A DNA stretch of 64,000 bases from Pelosinus sp. UFO1 (GTDB taxonomy: Bacteria; Bacillota; Negativicutes; DSM-13327), in the NCBI RefSeq assembly GCF_000725345.1, contig NZ_CP008852.1, positions 796,001 to 860,000 of the forward strand. Reading direction: 5' to 3'. How positions within the stretch are numbered: position 1 is the first letter of the stretch; each line of letters begins with the position of its first letter. The notes beneath the pieces were generated by a model, which saw only the letters and a program-made list of their open reading frames with translations, was not told the origin of the DNA and searched no databases. The position numbers were made by a program, and so were the translations under genes. Shown here in pieces: positions 1-9,026 of the stretch.

Positions 1-17
1 TAATAAGGTATAATAGT

Positions 18-68
18 AAAAAGATAAGGGGTAGTAGAGTTATTTTCTCTACTACCCCTTATCTTTTT
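18..68. terminator. Perfect 22-bp terminator hairpin
   Basis: A 22-bp perfect inverted repeat (18-39 and 47-68) with a 7-nt loop. The arms begin with A5 and end with T5, so it can stop transcription from either side. It closes whatever gene lies left of the window and can also end the leftward diguanylate cyclase transcript. The stretch 69-300 holds no gene that I can recognise. Confidence 0.9.
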
Positions 69-300
69 ATAATCACACGTCTATAAAGGGCGCGATGGAA
101 GCAGACGGGGGAAATGGTTTTGTCTTTGTTTAAGGCAACCTTAACTTACGGTGGATGTCCTCAAAAGTTCTGTCAATTATTGAGCGAGATTTGTTTGTAT
201 ATTTGCATAAATAGTTTAACTTATTTATGGATATTGTCTCTATTTATACAATTTTTACATACTCGTCTTTTATTTTTAGCGTAATTTTTTCACTTAGCTC

Positions 301-1203
301 TTACCCAATAGTTATGAGATTTCGACCATTGTTTTTGCTCTGATACATTAATTGATCTACACGCTTTATTAGACTGTCTATAGTATCTTCTGCTTTTACT
401 AACGTACCTCCACCTGATACAGTTACACACAATAACCCTTCGTTGATGTGGAGACATGATTTTTCTACCAAGATTCGAAGTTTATTAGCAGCATATTCTA
501 GTTTATTTTCTGTTAAATTACCACTGAGAATAGCTATTATTTCTTCGCCACCCCATCTAATGACTACATCAGAAGCTCTGAGGCCGTTAACTAGTGTCTT
601 GCTAACCATTTTTAAAACAGAATCACCAACGTCGTGACCATACTCATCATTTACTTGTTTAAAATGGTCAATGTCAAAAAAAAGTATTCCTAGTATAGCC
701 CCGTTTCTGTGCACCTCATGTAGCTTGGATGTCAGATAGTCCTCAGCAAAACGTCTATTCTTTAGGCCGGTAAGTGTATCAACCATTACTAGCGCATTCA
801 GCTGGTGGATTTCTTTTGTTAATTCATCGTGAACTGAGTTGTCTACAAATACTTCTGTTACTCCCAAAGTTTCGCCATCATCATCCAATAAAGGAATTAC
901 CCGTATAGACACTGGAACCCGATATCCTTCTTTATGATGAATGTAAACTTCAACTTCGCGAATTTGAGAGTCTTTTAGAGTAGCATCAATTGGACATTCC
1001 TTCGTACAGAGGTTATTTCCTTCTCCATCAATATGCATTAATATGTTACTGCAATAGGGTTTTTTAATTACTTCGGAATGTGAGTAGCCAGTAATCTTTT
1101 CAGCGCTCATATTCCAAAATAATATTCTCTTGTCTTTATCTACAATATAGAGACCATCATATAAGTTATTTAAGATGCTCGGATTGTAAAGTTTTTCTTT
1201 CAT
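301..1203 (-). CDS. PAS-GGDEF diguanylate cyclase
   Basis: Predicted cytoplasmic enzyme making cyclic di-GMP from two GTP. Residues about 8-125 form a PAS sensor domain with a C-terminal PAC-like part, and residues about 138-300 a GGDEF domain. The active-site motif is GGEEI (residues 218-222), a usual variant of GGEEF. An RxxD inhibitory site (R209, D212) sits five residues upstream, which suggests product feedback. There are no membrane segments, so the PAS domain should sense an internal signal. The start is supported by an AAGGAGG site upstream. It is a single-gene unit on the minus strand. The ligand of the PAS domain cannot be read from sequence. Confidence 0.93.
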   Translation of the reverse strand: MKEKLYNPSILNNLYDGLYIVDKDKRILFWNMSAEKITGYSHSEVIKKPYCSNILMHIDGEGNNLCTKECPIDATLKDSQIREVEVYIHHKEGYRVPVSIRVIPLLDDDGETLGVTEVFVDNSVHDELTKEIHQLNALVMVDTLTGLKNRRFAEDYLTSKLHEVHRNGAILGILFFDIDHFKQVNDEYGHDVGDSVLKMVSKTLVNGLRASDVVIRWGGEEIIAILSGNLTENKLEYAANKLRILVEKSCLHINEGLLCVTVSGGGTLVKAEDTIDSLIKRVDQLMYQSKNNGRNLITIG

Positions 1204-1505
1204 ATTCTGGTCGTTGCCTCCTTACGGTAATAGCACTAATTCGCCAAAACTTTTCAAACTCCTGTCCAAGCAGTTTAACGATATATAATAGCTAAGAACT
1301 CCCGCCCAATTTGTGGATTTAGCAGGAGTTTCGTACGTTTATGAGAAATGTTACAAAGATAGATTAAGGGCAGTAGATTTTGTTATTGGATTGATTTATC
1401 GGAAGAAGCGTCCTTGAGAGTCTGCATTAGGGCGAAAGTAAATGTTATTAAGCAAAATTTCCAAAAACATTGATGAAGATGTTGTTATTGGAGGCTCTTT
1501 TAATT

Positions 1506-2396
1506 ATGGAATTAAGACAAATTGAATATTTTTGTATGGTAGGCAAATTACAGAGTTTTACCAGAGCGGCGGAACAATTACATATTTCTCAGCCTTCTAT
1601 TACTCAGGCCATTCGCAAGCTGGAGGAAGAAATTGATGTTCAGCTTTTTGACAGGAGTAAAAAGAAAGCCGTTCTTACGGCAGAAGGTCAGGCTTTCCTC
1701 TCACGAATGGAAAAGATTCTTGATGACTGTCAACAAGCCGTTCAGGAAGCAAAGGACTTTAAAACATGGCGAAAAGGTACGGTTAAATTAGGTGTTCCGC
1801 CCATGATTGAATCTTACTTATTTCCTGACATTTTCTCTTGTTTTAAACAGGCCTACCCAGCTTTACAACTGATTGCTTTTGAAGAAACATCCTCCTTGGA
1901 TGCTGCTGCTAAACTAGAAAAAGACGAACTTGATTTGGCAATCATCATTCTTCCTGAGAATTCGGAAACTCTCAATACCTCGGTAATCACCCAGGAACAA
2001 CTTGTTTTGTGCATGCATCCCAATCATCCACTACGACAGCAGAATGCAGTACGATTTGATCAACTAAAGAACGAACAGTTTATCTTATTAAAAGAAAAAT
2101 CGTATCAGCACCAAGTTGTCATCAGTAGGTGTTTGCGTCAACACTTTATGCCTAATACGATACTTTCTTCCAATCAAATTAAAACAATAAAGAGTTTAAT
2201 CTCCAATGGTTCGGGAATTTCGTTACTAATGACGATGGTTGTTCGTGATGATCATCATATTGCTGTTGTTCCATTACAGGAACCTATTATATTTGATATT
2301 GGCTTAGCGTGGAAAAAAGATAAGTGTTTGTCCAATGCATCCATAGCGTTTATAAAGTTTATTAAAGAGCAGTACAAGCTTACAAAAAATCACTGA
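1506..2396 (+). CDS. LysR-family regulator of the glcD-glcF-dcuC unit
   Basis: LysR-type transcription factor, 296 aa from this start. Residues 1-60 hold the winged helix-turn-helix (MELRQIEYF..., with SFTRAAEQLHISQPSITQAI as recognition region). The rest is a substrate-binding-type effector domain. An in-frame start 36 bases upstream exists, but the ATG at 1506 has a GGAGG at 1490-1494 and gives the canonical LysR N-terminus, so I chose it. The gene runs in the same direction as the 2-hydroxyacid dehydrogenase genes and is followed by a terminator, so it is likely a separate unit that controls them. The inducer is unknown; an organic acid such as lactate or glycolate is an inference from the neighbours. 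Confidence 0.93.
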   Translation: MELRQIEYFCMVGKLQSFTRAAEQLHISQPSITQAIRKLEEEIDVQLFDRSKKKAVLTAEGQAFLSRMEKILDDCQQAVQEAKDFKTWRKGTVKLGVPPMIESYLFPDIFSCFKQAYPALQLIAFEETSSLDAAAKLEKDELDLAIIILPENSETLNTSVITQEQLVLCMHPNHPLRQQNAVRFDQLKNEQFILLKEKSYQHQVVISRCLRQHFMPNTILSSNQIKTIKSLISNGSGISLLMTMVVRDDHHIAVVPLQEPIIFDIGLAWKKDKCLSNASIAFIKFIKEQYKLTKNH

Positions 2397-2454
2397 TTCT
2401 GCTAAACAATAAATCATAACGACTTTTGATGTATTGTTGCCTAAACCATATAGT

Positions 2455-2490
2455 AAAAAGAAACGAGAATTTCACGTTTCTTTTTTTTTT
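2455..2490 (+). terminator. Terminator behind the LysR gene
   Basis: AAAAAGAAACG pairs with CGTTTCTTTTT, followed by a run of T. It separates the LysR gene from glcD. The remaining 2491-2716 is AT-rich leader sequence; a TATAAT-like hexamer lies near 2610, but no clear -35 was seen. Confidence 0.85.
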
Positions 2491-2716
2491 TGCTACTTTG
2501 TTATCAAGCATCGCTCATCCTGCTAAGAGGAGGCCTTAGTATTTTAAGCAGCAACAACTGTCAATTTCAATTAATTACAATTACTATAGGAGTAAGTTAT
2601 CAACTCATTGTTATAATATATTTCACTTTGATGATTGTACATGATAGTGTTTATTTATGGATATGGAATTGCAAAGTAAATAATTTTAGTTTGCAAATTT
2701 ATTGGAGGTAGAATGA

Positions 2717-4105
2717 ATGATAACCGATGAAATCAAAAAGAAAATTCGTAATATTGTTGGGGTAGAAAATGCGATTGATTCGAAAGACGAGTGTTTTGGC
2801 TATTCTTATGACTCATCCTTTGTGCCCATGTCATTAGAAAATATTCCCGATCTCGTAGTCATTCCGAGCACTACCGAAGAGGTATCAGCCGTCATGGCGA
2901 TTGCAAATGAATATGGTATCCCAGTCACACCTCGTGGTACCGCAAGTGGTCGCACGGGCGGCAGCATACCTGTCTGTGGTGGTATTTCTCTAGCGCTACA
3001 TCGTATGACAAAAATCATTGAACTGGATGAAGGTAATATGATGATTACCGTGGAAGCTGGCGTACGTACTATCGACATTTACGATTATTGTGCTGCCAAA
3101 GGTTTGTTTTTTCCTCCAGATCCAGCTAGTTGGAAGTATTCAACCATTGGTGGAAATGTAGCAGAAAACGCTGGTGGCATGCGGGCCGTTAAGTATGGCG
3201 TGACCAGTAACTATGTCATGGGGCTTGAGGTCGTATTAGCGGACGGTAGTATTATTAATACGGGCGGTAAAGCACTGAAAAACGTAACGGGCTATAATCT
3301 TACGCAATTGTTTACCGGTTCGGAAGGAACCTTAGGGGTTGTCACAAAGGCACTATTGCGCTTAATTCCGATGCCCAAAGTACGGAATACCATACAATTA
3401 ATGTTTTCTTCACTTGATGATGCTTGTAAGACCATTCACAAAATGCTGATGTCAGGAGTGATACCAGCGGCGGCAGAATTAATGGATAAAATTAGTATTC
3501 AAGCAGTAGCCAGACATCGTAAGCTTGAGATTGATTCTTCGATAGAAGCCTGTGTAATCTTAGAAATTGATGGAGCAAGCAATGACGATTTAGTAGAACA
3601 AGCTGAGAGAATTCAAACTATCGCTAGCGAATTTGACGTAATCGAAGTTCGGGTTGCGACTTCTCAGCAAGAGATCGATGAAATTTGGGCAATACGCCGT
3701 GGACTTAGTTCAGCCATTGGTGCTGCGGCTCCAAATAGATTTGGCGAAGATATTTCTGTACCACGAGATGCGTTTCCTGAGACCGTTCGTCTTATCCGCA
3801 AAATATCAGAAAAATATAAGCTGACAATTGCCGTTTATGGACATGCTGGTGATGGAAACATCCATCCTTCTGTACTTTGCGATCTGTCTAAGCCTGGAGA
3901 AGAAAAACGAGTTCATGAAGCTGTAGATGAAATTTTTGCGGCAGCTCTTTCGGTAGGCGGTACTTTATCCGGTGAACACGGTATTGGCATCACCAAACGG
4001 CCTCATATTGCCAAGGCTTTAGGTGAAGCAGGGGTCAATGCGCTGGAAATGGTCAAGCAGTCCTTTGATCCTAAGGGAATTCTTAATCCAAATAAAATTT
4101 GGTAG
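2717..4105 (+). CDS. glcD: FAD-linked 2-hydroxyacid dehydrogenase (GlcD family)
   Basis: Flavoprotein subunit of a glycolate/D-lactate-type dehydrogenase, 462 aa, the usual length. Residues about 40-220 form the PCMH-type FAD-binding domain (TPRGTASGRTGGSIP, then STIGGNVAENAGGMRAVKYG). Residues about 220-460 form the FAD-oxidase C domain with GHAGDGNIHP and GEHGIGITK, which carry flavin and substrate-site residues. It would oxidise a 2-hydroxyacid to the 2-oxoacid and pass electrons to the iron-sulfur partner encoded just downstream. The start has GGAGG at 2704-2708. The substrate may be D-lactate, glycolate or D-2-hydroxyglutarate; sequence alone does not decide. Confidence 0.92.
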   Translation: MITDEIKKKIRNIVGVENAIDSKDECFGYSYDSSFVPMSLENIPDLVVIPSTTEEVSAVMAIANEYGIPVTPRGTASGRTGGSIPVCGGISLALHRMTKIIELDEGNMMITVEAGVRTIDIYDYCAAKGLFFPPDPASWKYSTIGGNVAENAGGMRAVKYGVTSNYVMGLEVVLADGSIINTGGKALKNVTGYNLTQLFTGSEGTLGVVTKALLRLIPMPKVRNTIQLMFSSLDDACKTIHKMLMSGVIPAAAELMDKISIQAVARHRKLEIDSSIEACVILEIDGASNDDLVEQAERIQTIASEFDVIEVRVATSQQEIDEIWAIRRGLSSAIGAAAPNRFGEDISVPRDAFPETVRLIRKISEKYKLTIAVYGHAGDGNIHPSVLCDLSKPGEEKRVHEAVDEIFAAALSVGGTLSGEHGIGITKRPHIAKALGEAGVNALEMVKQSFDPKGILNPNKIW

Positions 4106-4118
4106 AGAGGAGTTTGAA

Positions 4119-5345
4119 ATGATAAATACAGATATAAAATCATACTTCAAAGACGTGGAAGATATTGTGAGTCAGTGTGACCGTTGTGGTACTTGTCTAA
4201 CAGTATGTCCTTTATTTGGAGCAAAAGATATAGAATCATCAAGTGCCCGCGGCAAAAATAATATAGCCAGGGGATTGATACAGGGAGTTGTTAAACCCAG
4301 TACTGAGATACTCAACATTGCTAATTTCTGCCTTTTGTGCCGAACTTGTGTAGATAACTGTCCTAGCAAGGTGAAAACCGATGATGCGATGATTGCTCTT
4401 CGTCAATATTTTGCCGATAAAAATGGTAGTCCTGGTGCTAAATATAAAGCGTTAGGTACCTTAATGAAGAATCGAACCCTTGTAAAATTATCTGCTGGGG
4501 CACTTAAGGTATTACGTAAGGTTGGCATGAATACGATGATCCCGCATGGTATGGCCCCTAGCGAATTTACCCGCAAGCAGTATTTGGCATCATTTGCAGG
4601 TCCTGCCGCCCTGGGGAGTGTTGCACCGATGTCGCCTATTAAGATATCAGATAAAAGCAAGGTTGCCTATTTTAAAGGATGCGGTATGCGCATGATGTTC
4701 CCTGATGCAGTAGAAGGGACACTTGCTATCTTACGGACACTAACAGAACCACAACTAATCAATAACATGTGTTGTGGATTACCCCACCTTGCTCATGGAC
4801 TTCGTACTGATTTTTTAGATATGGCAAAAGAAAATATTTCTTTATTTGAGAATGCTGATGTGATTGTTAGTGATTGTGCTAGCTGTAGCGGTACATTGAA
4901 GCACATTGGCGCTTATTTCACTGACGACCCAGTGTGGAAAGAGCGAGCAGCGGTCTTTAGTCAGAAAATCATGGGCCTGAGTGAATATCTCATCCATGTT
5001 GGCTATAAGCCTCAGCACAGTGTTAATACAAAGCTGACATTTCATGAACCGTGCCACTTGGGGCGAGGTCAAGGCATAAAAAAACAGCCTCGTGAGCTTT
5101 TAAAAGCAACTGGCAACTTTATTGAAATGGCAGGATCCAATATTTGCTGTGGCGGTGCTGGATCCTTCCATATCGACTATCATGATATTGCAGCATCCAT
5201 CTTAGAAAAGAAACGAATTAATATTGAAAATTCTGGGGCACAAATTGTTGTCTCAGAATGTCCCACTTGCCTTGTTCAGCTAAATAAAGCAGCAGCACAA
5301 AGTGGTGGTAAATTCAAGGTAATGCATATTAGCCAAGTCATTTAA
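4119..5345 (+). CDS. glcF: Iron-sulfur subunit of the 2-hydroxyacid dehydrogenase (GlcF family)
   Basis: Electron-transfer partner of GlcD, 408 aa. The N-terminus has two ferredoxin motifs, CDRCGTCLTVCP and CLLCRTCVDNCP, each expected to bind a 4Fe-4S cluster. The C-terminal half has two cysteine-rich CCG modules (CCGLPHLAHG and CCGGAGSFH), as in GlcF and HdrD proteins. The open frame extends upstream into glcD, but the ATG at 4119 has an AGAGGAG site and lies 13 bases behind the glcD stop, so the two are translated from one mRNA. No membrane segment is visible; the final acceptor (quinone or an electron-transfer flavoprotein) is not shown. Confidence 0.92.
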   Translation: MINTDIKSYFKDVEDIVSQCDRCGTCLTVCPLFGAKDIESSSARGKNNIARGLIQGVVKPSTEILNIANFCLLCRTCVDNCPSKVKTDDAMIALRQYFADKNGSPGAKYKALGTLMKNRTLVKLSAGALKVLRKVGMNTMIPHGMAPSEFTRKQYLASFAGPAALGSVAPMSPIKISDKSKVAYFKGCGMRMMFPDAVEGTLAILRTLTEPQLINNMCCGLPHLAHGLRTDFLDMAKENISLFENADVIVSDCASCSGTLKHIGAYFTDDPVWKERAAVFSQKIMGLSEYLIHVGYKPQHSVNTKLTFHEPCHLGRGQGIKKQPRELLKATGNFIEMAGSNICCGGAGSFHIDYHDIAASILEKKRINIENSGAQIVVSECPTCLVQLNKAAAQSGGKFKVMHISQVI

Positions 5346-5403
5346 AATAACTAAGGTTCAGGTCGGTGCGATAAGGATAGGAAATTTTAGGGAGGTTTAA
5401 TTA

Positions 5404-6663
5404 ATGATTTGGATTGGTGTTTTAATTGTACTTTTAACATTCCTCGCTATCATCAAACGTTATGAAACTAGGTTGGTTCTATTTGTAGCAGGTGTTGCAA
5501 TGGCTTTAGTCATCGGCAAACCTTTAGTTGCCATAGATGCATTTGCCAAAGCAATGGTGAACGAAGGGCTTGTAACCACGATTTGTACAGTGATGGGTTT
5601 TTCTTATGTAATGAAACTGACTGGCTGTGATAGTCATCTAGTAAACTTCTTAACTAGCTTATTAAAAAGATTTAAATTTATCCTGATACCAGGAGCCATA
5701 ATAATGACTTGGGTTCTTAATATTGCTTTACCGAGTACGGCTGGGTGCGCCGCTGCAGTTGGTGCTGTATTAATACCTACTTTGATTGGAGCTGGTGTAC
5801 ACCCTGCTATGGCTGCCGCTGCTATCATGTCCGGCACATTTGGTAGTACCATGAGCCCTGGTCTTGTTCATAATCCATTTGTCGCTAAGTTAGCTAATGT
5901 TGATGTGATGACAGTTATTGCTGGTCATACCTCAGCTGTGCTTATTGCACTTGCTGTTGCAGCACCGATACTAACTCTTGTTTCCTATTTGCGCAAAGAA
6001 GGTCCTAGTGCTGAGCGTGCCGGAAAATTAGCTATCAATGAGCAAGATTTTAAAGTTAACTTTGTAAAAGCGCTAGTTCCTATCGTTCCTCTTATATTGT
6101 TGGTGTTAGGCAGCAAAATGGTTGGTTTTATTCCTGCCGTTACAGTTCCCCAGGCTATGATTATGGGTGTCATACTAGGATTTATAGTAACATTGGGGAA
6201 CGCTCAAGAAATATCCAAAAGCTTTTTTAAAGGCATGGGTGAGTCTTATGGCGAAATAGTGGGTATTATTATTGCAGCTGCTGTATTTACACAAGGGATG
6301 GAGACAATTGGACTCACTGGTGCACTCATTGAAAAAATGAAGGAATCACAGGATATAGCTAGATATGCGGCATCTTTCGGCCCATATTTGCTTGCAATTT
6401 TGAGTGGTTCGGGTGATGCTGCCGCTCTCGCATTCAATGGTTCAGTTACCCCTCATGCTGCTCAATTTGGTTTTAAAATCACTGATATGGGCTCACTTGC
6501 TACAATATCTGGAGCTCTCGGACGTACTATGTCTCCAGTAGCAGGTGCTACCATTGTTTGTGCAACAATTGCTGGAGTAAACCCTATGGAGATTGCTAAA
6601 CGTACTGCCCCAGGAATGTGCGTTGCGATAATTGCCGTTTTAATTGTGTTCTCATTAAAATAA
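5404..6663 (+). CDS. DcuC-type C4-dicarboxylate/organic acid permease
   Basis: Inner-membrane carrier of 419 aa with about 11-12 hydrophobic segments. The duplicated motif around GTFGSTMSPGLVHNPF in the first half and GALGRTMSPVAGAT in the second half is typical of the DcuC family of anaerobic C4-dicarboxylate carriers. GGGAGG precedes the start. It is the third gene of the glcD-glcF unit, so it probably imports or exports the acid that the dehydrogenase handles. It is somewhat shorter than enterobacterial DcuC. A lactate- or malate-like substrate is as plausible as fumarate/succinate. Confidence 0.85.
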   Translation: MIWIGVLIVLLTFLAIIKRYETRLVLFVAGVAMALVIGKPLVAIDAFAKAMVNEGLVTTICTVMGFSYVMKLTGCDSHLVNFLTSLLKRFKFILIPGAIIMTWVLNIALPSTAGCAAAVGAVLIPTLIGAGVHPAMAAAAIMSGTFGSTMSPGLVHNPFVAKLANVDVMTVIAGHTSAVLIALAVAAPILTLVSYLRKEGPSAERAGKLAINEQDFKVNFVKALVPIVPLILLVLGSKMVGFIPAVTVPQAMIMGVILGFIVTLGNAQEISKSFFKGMGESYGEIVGIIIAAAVFTQGMETIGLTGALIEKMKESQDIARYAASFGPYLLAILSGSGDAAALAFNGSVTPHAAQFGFKITDMGSLATISGALGRTMSPVAGATIVCATIAGVNPMEIAKRTAPGMCVAIIAVLIVFSLK

Positions 6664-6683
6664 TTCGTCGTTTGACTCGATAC

Positions 6684-6730
6684 AAAGTAGTCTCAAACCT
6701 TGTAAACACAGGGGGAGAGACTACTTTTTG
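6684..6730 (+). terminator. Terminator after the dcuC-like gene
   Basis: AAAGTAGTCTC (6684-6694) pairs with GAGACTACTTT (6717-6727) and is followed by T residues. It lies between convergent genes and may serve both strands. Confidence 0.85.
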
Positions 6731-6743
6731 AGAAAATGACTTT

Positions 6744-7643
6744 TTACAGTTTTGTAAGCTTTTCAGCTATCAAATGCAGAGTGCGATTTGAACCTGCAAT
6801 CATTTCTAAAATGTCACAAATTGGCTGGTTTGCAAGCCGATCAATATCTAAGCGATTACTGTGGGTATCAAAAATAATAACATCGGATGAAATATTATTA
6901 AGAACAGATTTTGTAACGGCATTTTGAATAATATCCAGCGCTTTATTACTGGAAACAACTAGATCGTTGACTTCAAGCCTGATTTTTTTCAAATCAGCTT
7001 CAGCAGGCGAGACGTTACTTTGCAAATCCGACTTTATTTTTTCAATGTTATCAGCGATATGACGGTAAAATTTTGTAGCAATATATTGAATTAGTACACA
7101 GGCAGAATGGACAGATGCGGCGCGGGTTGCTGGAATGATTGTGACGTCTTTACGCAAGTAGGGGCGATAGGCTGGTGACAAAAGACCACCTTCACCAACA
7201 AAGCGGTCAACGCCGATTATATATTTGGCTTTTTGCAATCGCGCTGATATTTCTTCTTGCGGCATTTCACGATAGGCGATCGGCACAAACTCAACGCAGG
7301 TAATACCAAGGTTTTTGCAATAATTCCCTAATATAGTTGCATATTCTAAATGATTGTTAAAAATATAAACCGTTTCGTTTTTAGGAATACGAGCTACTGC
7401 AATAAAAAATTTTGAGTTGGGCATTAAGTCAAGTAGAACAATTTTTTCTTTTGGGACTACTTGTGACAGTGACTTTAGCTGTGTTTGGGCGCAAATATAG
7501 ATATCAGCAATGGAACTATCCTCAATTTCACAAGTCAAGTATGTCTGAATATCGATATTTTCACTTAACATTGATTGTATAATACCCGCGATTTCACCAG
7601 CAATCAATGGGCCGCTAGCAACAACAGCGATGTTCAATTTCAT
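6744..7643 (-). CDS. Unrecognised 299-aa protein, possible sensor/regulator without HTH
   Basis: I do not recognise a family with confidence. The N-terminus (MKLNIAVVASGPLIAGEIAGI) looks like the first strand and helix of a Rossmann-like or periplasmic-binding-type fold. Around residues 150-185 there is a glycine-rich segment (GVDRFVGEGGLL) followed by ATRAASVHSACVL. The C-terminal third is helical. There is no signal peptide, membrane segment or helix-turn-helix. GGAGAT precedes the ATG, and the gene lies 43 bases downstream of lysR2 on the same strand, so the two may be co-transcribed. The overall look recalls the N-terminal ligand domain of PrpR-type regulators, but that is only an impression. 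Confidence 0.6.
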   Translation of the reverse strand: MKLNIAVVASGPLIAGEIAGIIQSMLSENIDIQTYLTCEIEDSSIADIYICAQTQLKSLSQVVPKEKIVLLDLMPNSKFFIAVARIPKNETVYIFNNHLEYATILGNYCKNLGITCVEFVPIAYREMPQEEISARLQKAKYIIGVDRFVGEGGLLSPAYRPYLRKDVTIIPATRAASVHSACVLIQYIATKFYRHIADNIEKIKSDLQSNVSPAEADLKKIRLEVNDLVVSSNKALDIIQNAVTKSVLNNISSDVIIFDTHSNRLDIDRLANQPICDILEMIAGSNRTLHLIAEKLTKL

Positions 7644-7685
7644 AGTAGTATCTCCTTTTAAAATAATAAAGGCAATTTAAAGGTG

Positions 7686-8552
7686 TTAAACAAAAGTCTC
7701 TTTCGCTAAATCAAGGAAAGCTTGTGCAGCATGTGAAAGAGCTTTATTTTTTTTTATAGCAATGGCGATATCAATCATCACGGGAGTATTTAGCGGAATA
7801 GTGATCAGAGAAGTGTCACATAAATCCTGCGGTAAGATTGTGAGACCTGCATTACAGGCAACGAGGCTTTTAATGGTCTGGATGTGATTGGATTCAAAGG
7901 CTATCTGGGGTAGTGTATTGAGCCTTTCAAATTCCTTTATAATTATCTTTCGGAGCAGACAGTTTTGGGTAAGCAAGATTAATGGCTCATTTACTAGTTC
8001 GGACAGCTCAATAGAATTTTTTCTTTGAAAGCAGTGTTCTTTTGAACAGCAGACAACTAGCTCTTGTGAGCCGAGGCGAGTGTAATCGAGAAGGATATTA
8101 TTGTCACCTAAAATGACGATGCCAAGATCTGCTTTATCCTCAATTAATAATGTTTGTATCTCGGGGACATTACCTTCAATAAAAGAAAGCTTGATATTGG
8201 GATATTGTTTTTTAAACATTTTTAAAAACATAGGAATTGGCCGTGTTCCGGCAATTGGCGTAATTGCTAAAGTTAAAACACCGTTATTCAGGTTTTTTAA
8301 TTCATTTATTTCAAAAATTGTTGTTGATACGCCACGCATAATATTCTCGACATGCTTACAGAATACTTGTCCCTCGGTTGTCAGGATTGCTTGCTTTTGA
8401 TTACGGTCAAATAGCTGGATGCCGAGTTCTTCCTCTAAACTGCGAATAGCGTTTGTTACGGCAGGCTGTGATACGTAGAGCCGTTCTGCTGCCCGCGTGA
8501 AACTGTTTGTCTTACTTACCATAAGAAAGTATTCCAGTTGTCGTAATTCCAT
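7686..8552 (-). CDS. LysR-family regulator divergent from the lyase gene
   Basis: LysR-type regulator of 288 aa with N-terminal helix-turn-helix (MELRQLEYFLMVSKTNSF, then TRAAERLYVSQPAVTNAI) and a C-terminal effector domain. A GTG 15 bases upstream is also in frame, but the ATG at 8552 has GGGAG at the right distance and yields the standard N-terminus. The gene is divergent from the lyase gene that begins at 9027, the usual arrangement for a LysR protein and its target. Two near-identical 28-base sites in the shared intergenic region are candidate operators. It is a paralogue of the LysR gene at 1506. Confidence 0.92.
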   Translation of the reverse strand: MELRQLEYFLMVSKTNSFTRAAERLYVSQPAVTNAIRSLEEELGIQLFDRNQKQAILTTEGQVFCKHVENIMRGVSTTIFEINELKNLNNGVLTLAITPIAGTRPIPMFLKMFKKQYPNIKLSFIEGNVPEIQTLLIEDKADLGIVILGDNNILLDYTRLGSQELVVCCSKEHCFQRKNSIELSELVNEPLILLTQNCLLRKIIIKEFERLNTLPQIAFESNHIQTIKSLVACNAGLTILPQDLCDTSLITIPLNTPVMIDIAIAIKKNKALSHAAQAFLDLAKETFV

Positions 8553-8634
8553 AATCGTTGCTCCCACGCATTTATAATATAATTAATTCTATCATGGAAA
8601 ATCTAATTAGAGTGACTTTTATGCGGGAAAAGCG

Positions 8635-8662
8635 ATAAGATTTTCTTATGATAAAATAAGTT
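8635..8662. promoter_or_regulatory. Candidate LysR operator, copy 1
   Basis: A 28-base block beginning ATAAGATTTTCTTATGA and ending ATAAGTT, with an internal ATAAGA/TCTTAT palindrome. It lies upstream of the leftward LysR gene and recurs almost unchanged at 8886. Confidence 0.5.
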
Positions 8663-8750
8663 AAATTTATTCAACTATTAAAAAAGTAGAACAATAAATA
8701 GTTATAAGCTAAACTTTTTCGAAAAGAAGCTGTTTTATCCGATAGCTAAC

Positions 8751-8876
8751 CCGCTCTAATACGCCCACCTCTATAAGCGGTGCATAAAGAGCGGCTAAGC
8801 TCCTGGATAACGTCGACTAAGATTCAGTTGGAGTTTTAAATCCAACTGAATCTTAGTCGACGTTATCAGGAGAAGT
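8751..8876. repeat. Composite two-hairpin structured element, copy 1
   Basis: First a hairpin closed by CCGCTCT (8751-8757) and AGAGCGG (8788-8794) with a smaller CACC/GGTG stem inside. Then a linker, CTAAGCTCCTGGATAA. Then a very long hairpin of about 31 bp whose left arm runs CGTCGACTAAGATTCAGT and on, with the mirror arm ending TTAGTCGACG and a TTTTAAA-like loop. The same design with changed stem bases recurs at 15971. It has no ORF and no clear transposon ends. It may act as a terminator or boundary between the divergent genes. Confidence 0.7.
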
Positions 8877-8885
8877 AAATTTTGC

Positions 8886-8913
8886 ATAAGATTTTGTTAT
8901 GAAATGATAAGTT
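8886..8913. promoter_or_regulatory. Candidate LysR operator, copy 2
   Basis: Begins ATAAGATTTTGTTATGA and ends ATAAGTT, matching copy 1 in nearly every base outside a 4-base variable core. It lies about 115 bases upstream of the lyase start and so could position the regulator at the lyase promoter. Confidence 0.5.
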
Positions 8914-9026
8914 GCCGATATTTCACTGTTAATTCTGAAAATGATAACATTTAGTCAAGGTTATTCATTGCTTGCGCTATGTGCGCAGGGGGAGTGCTGA
9001 ACGAAATTTCGAAAGGGGTTTTATAA

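Noticed and set aside
69-300. Possible c-di-GMP riboswitch near the diguanylate cyclase
   Set aside because: The stretch is downstream of that gene and I could not recognise the GEMM core or any other riboswitch pattern.
2490-2711. 73-codon open frame upstream of glcD
   Set aside because: Starts inside the T-run of a terminator, has no ribosome site and an AT-driven composition; leader DNA is the better explanation.
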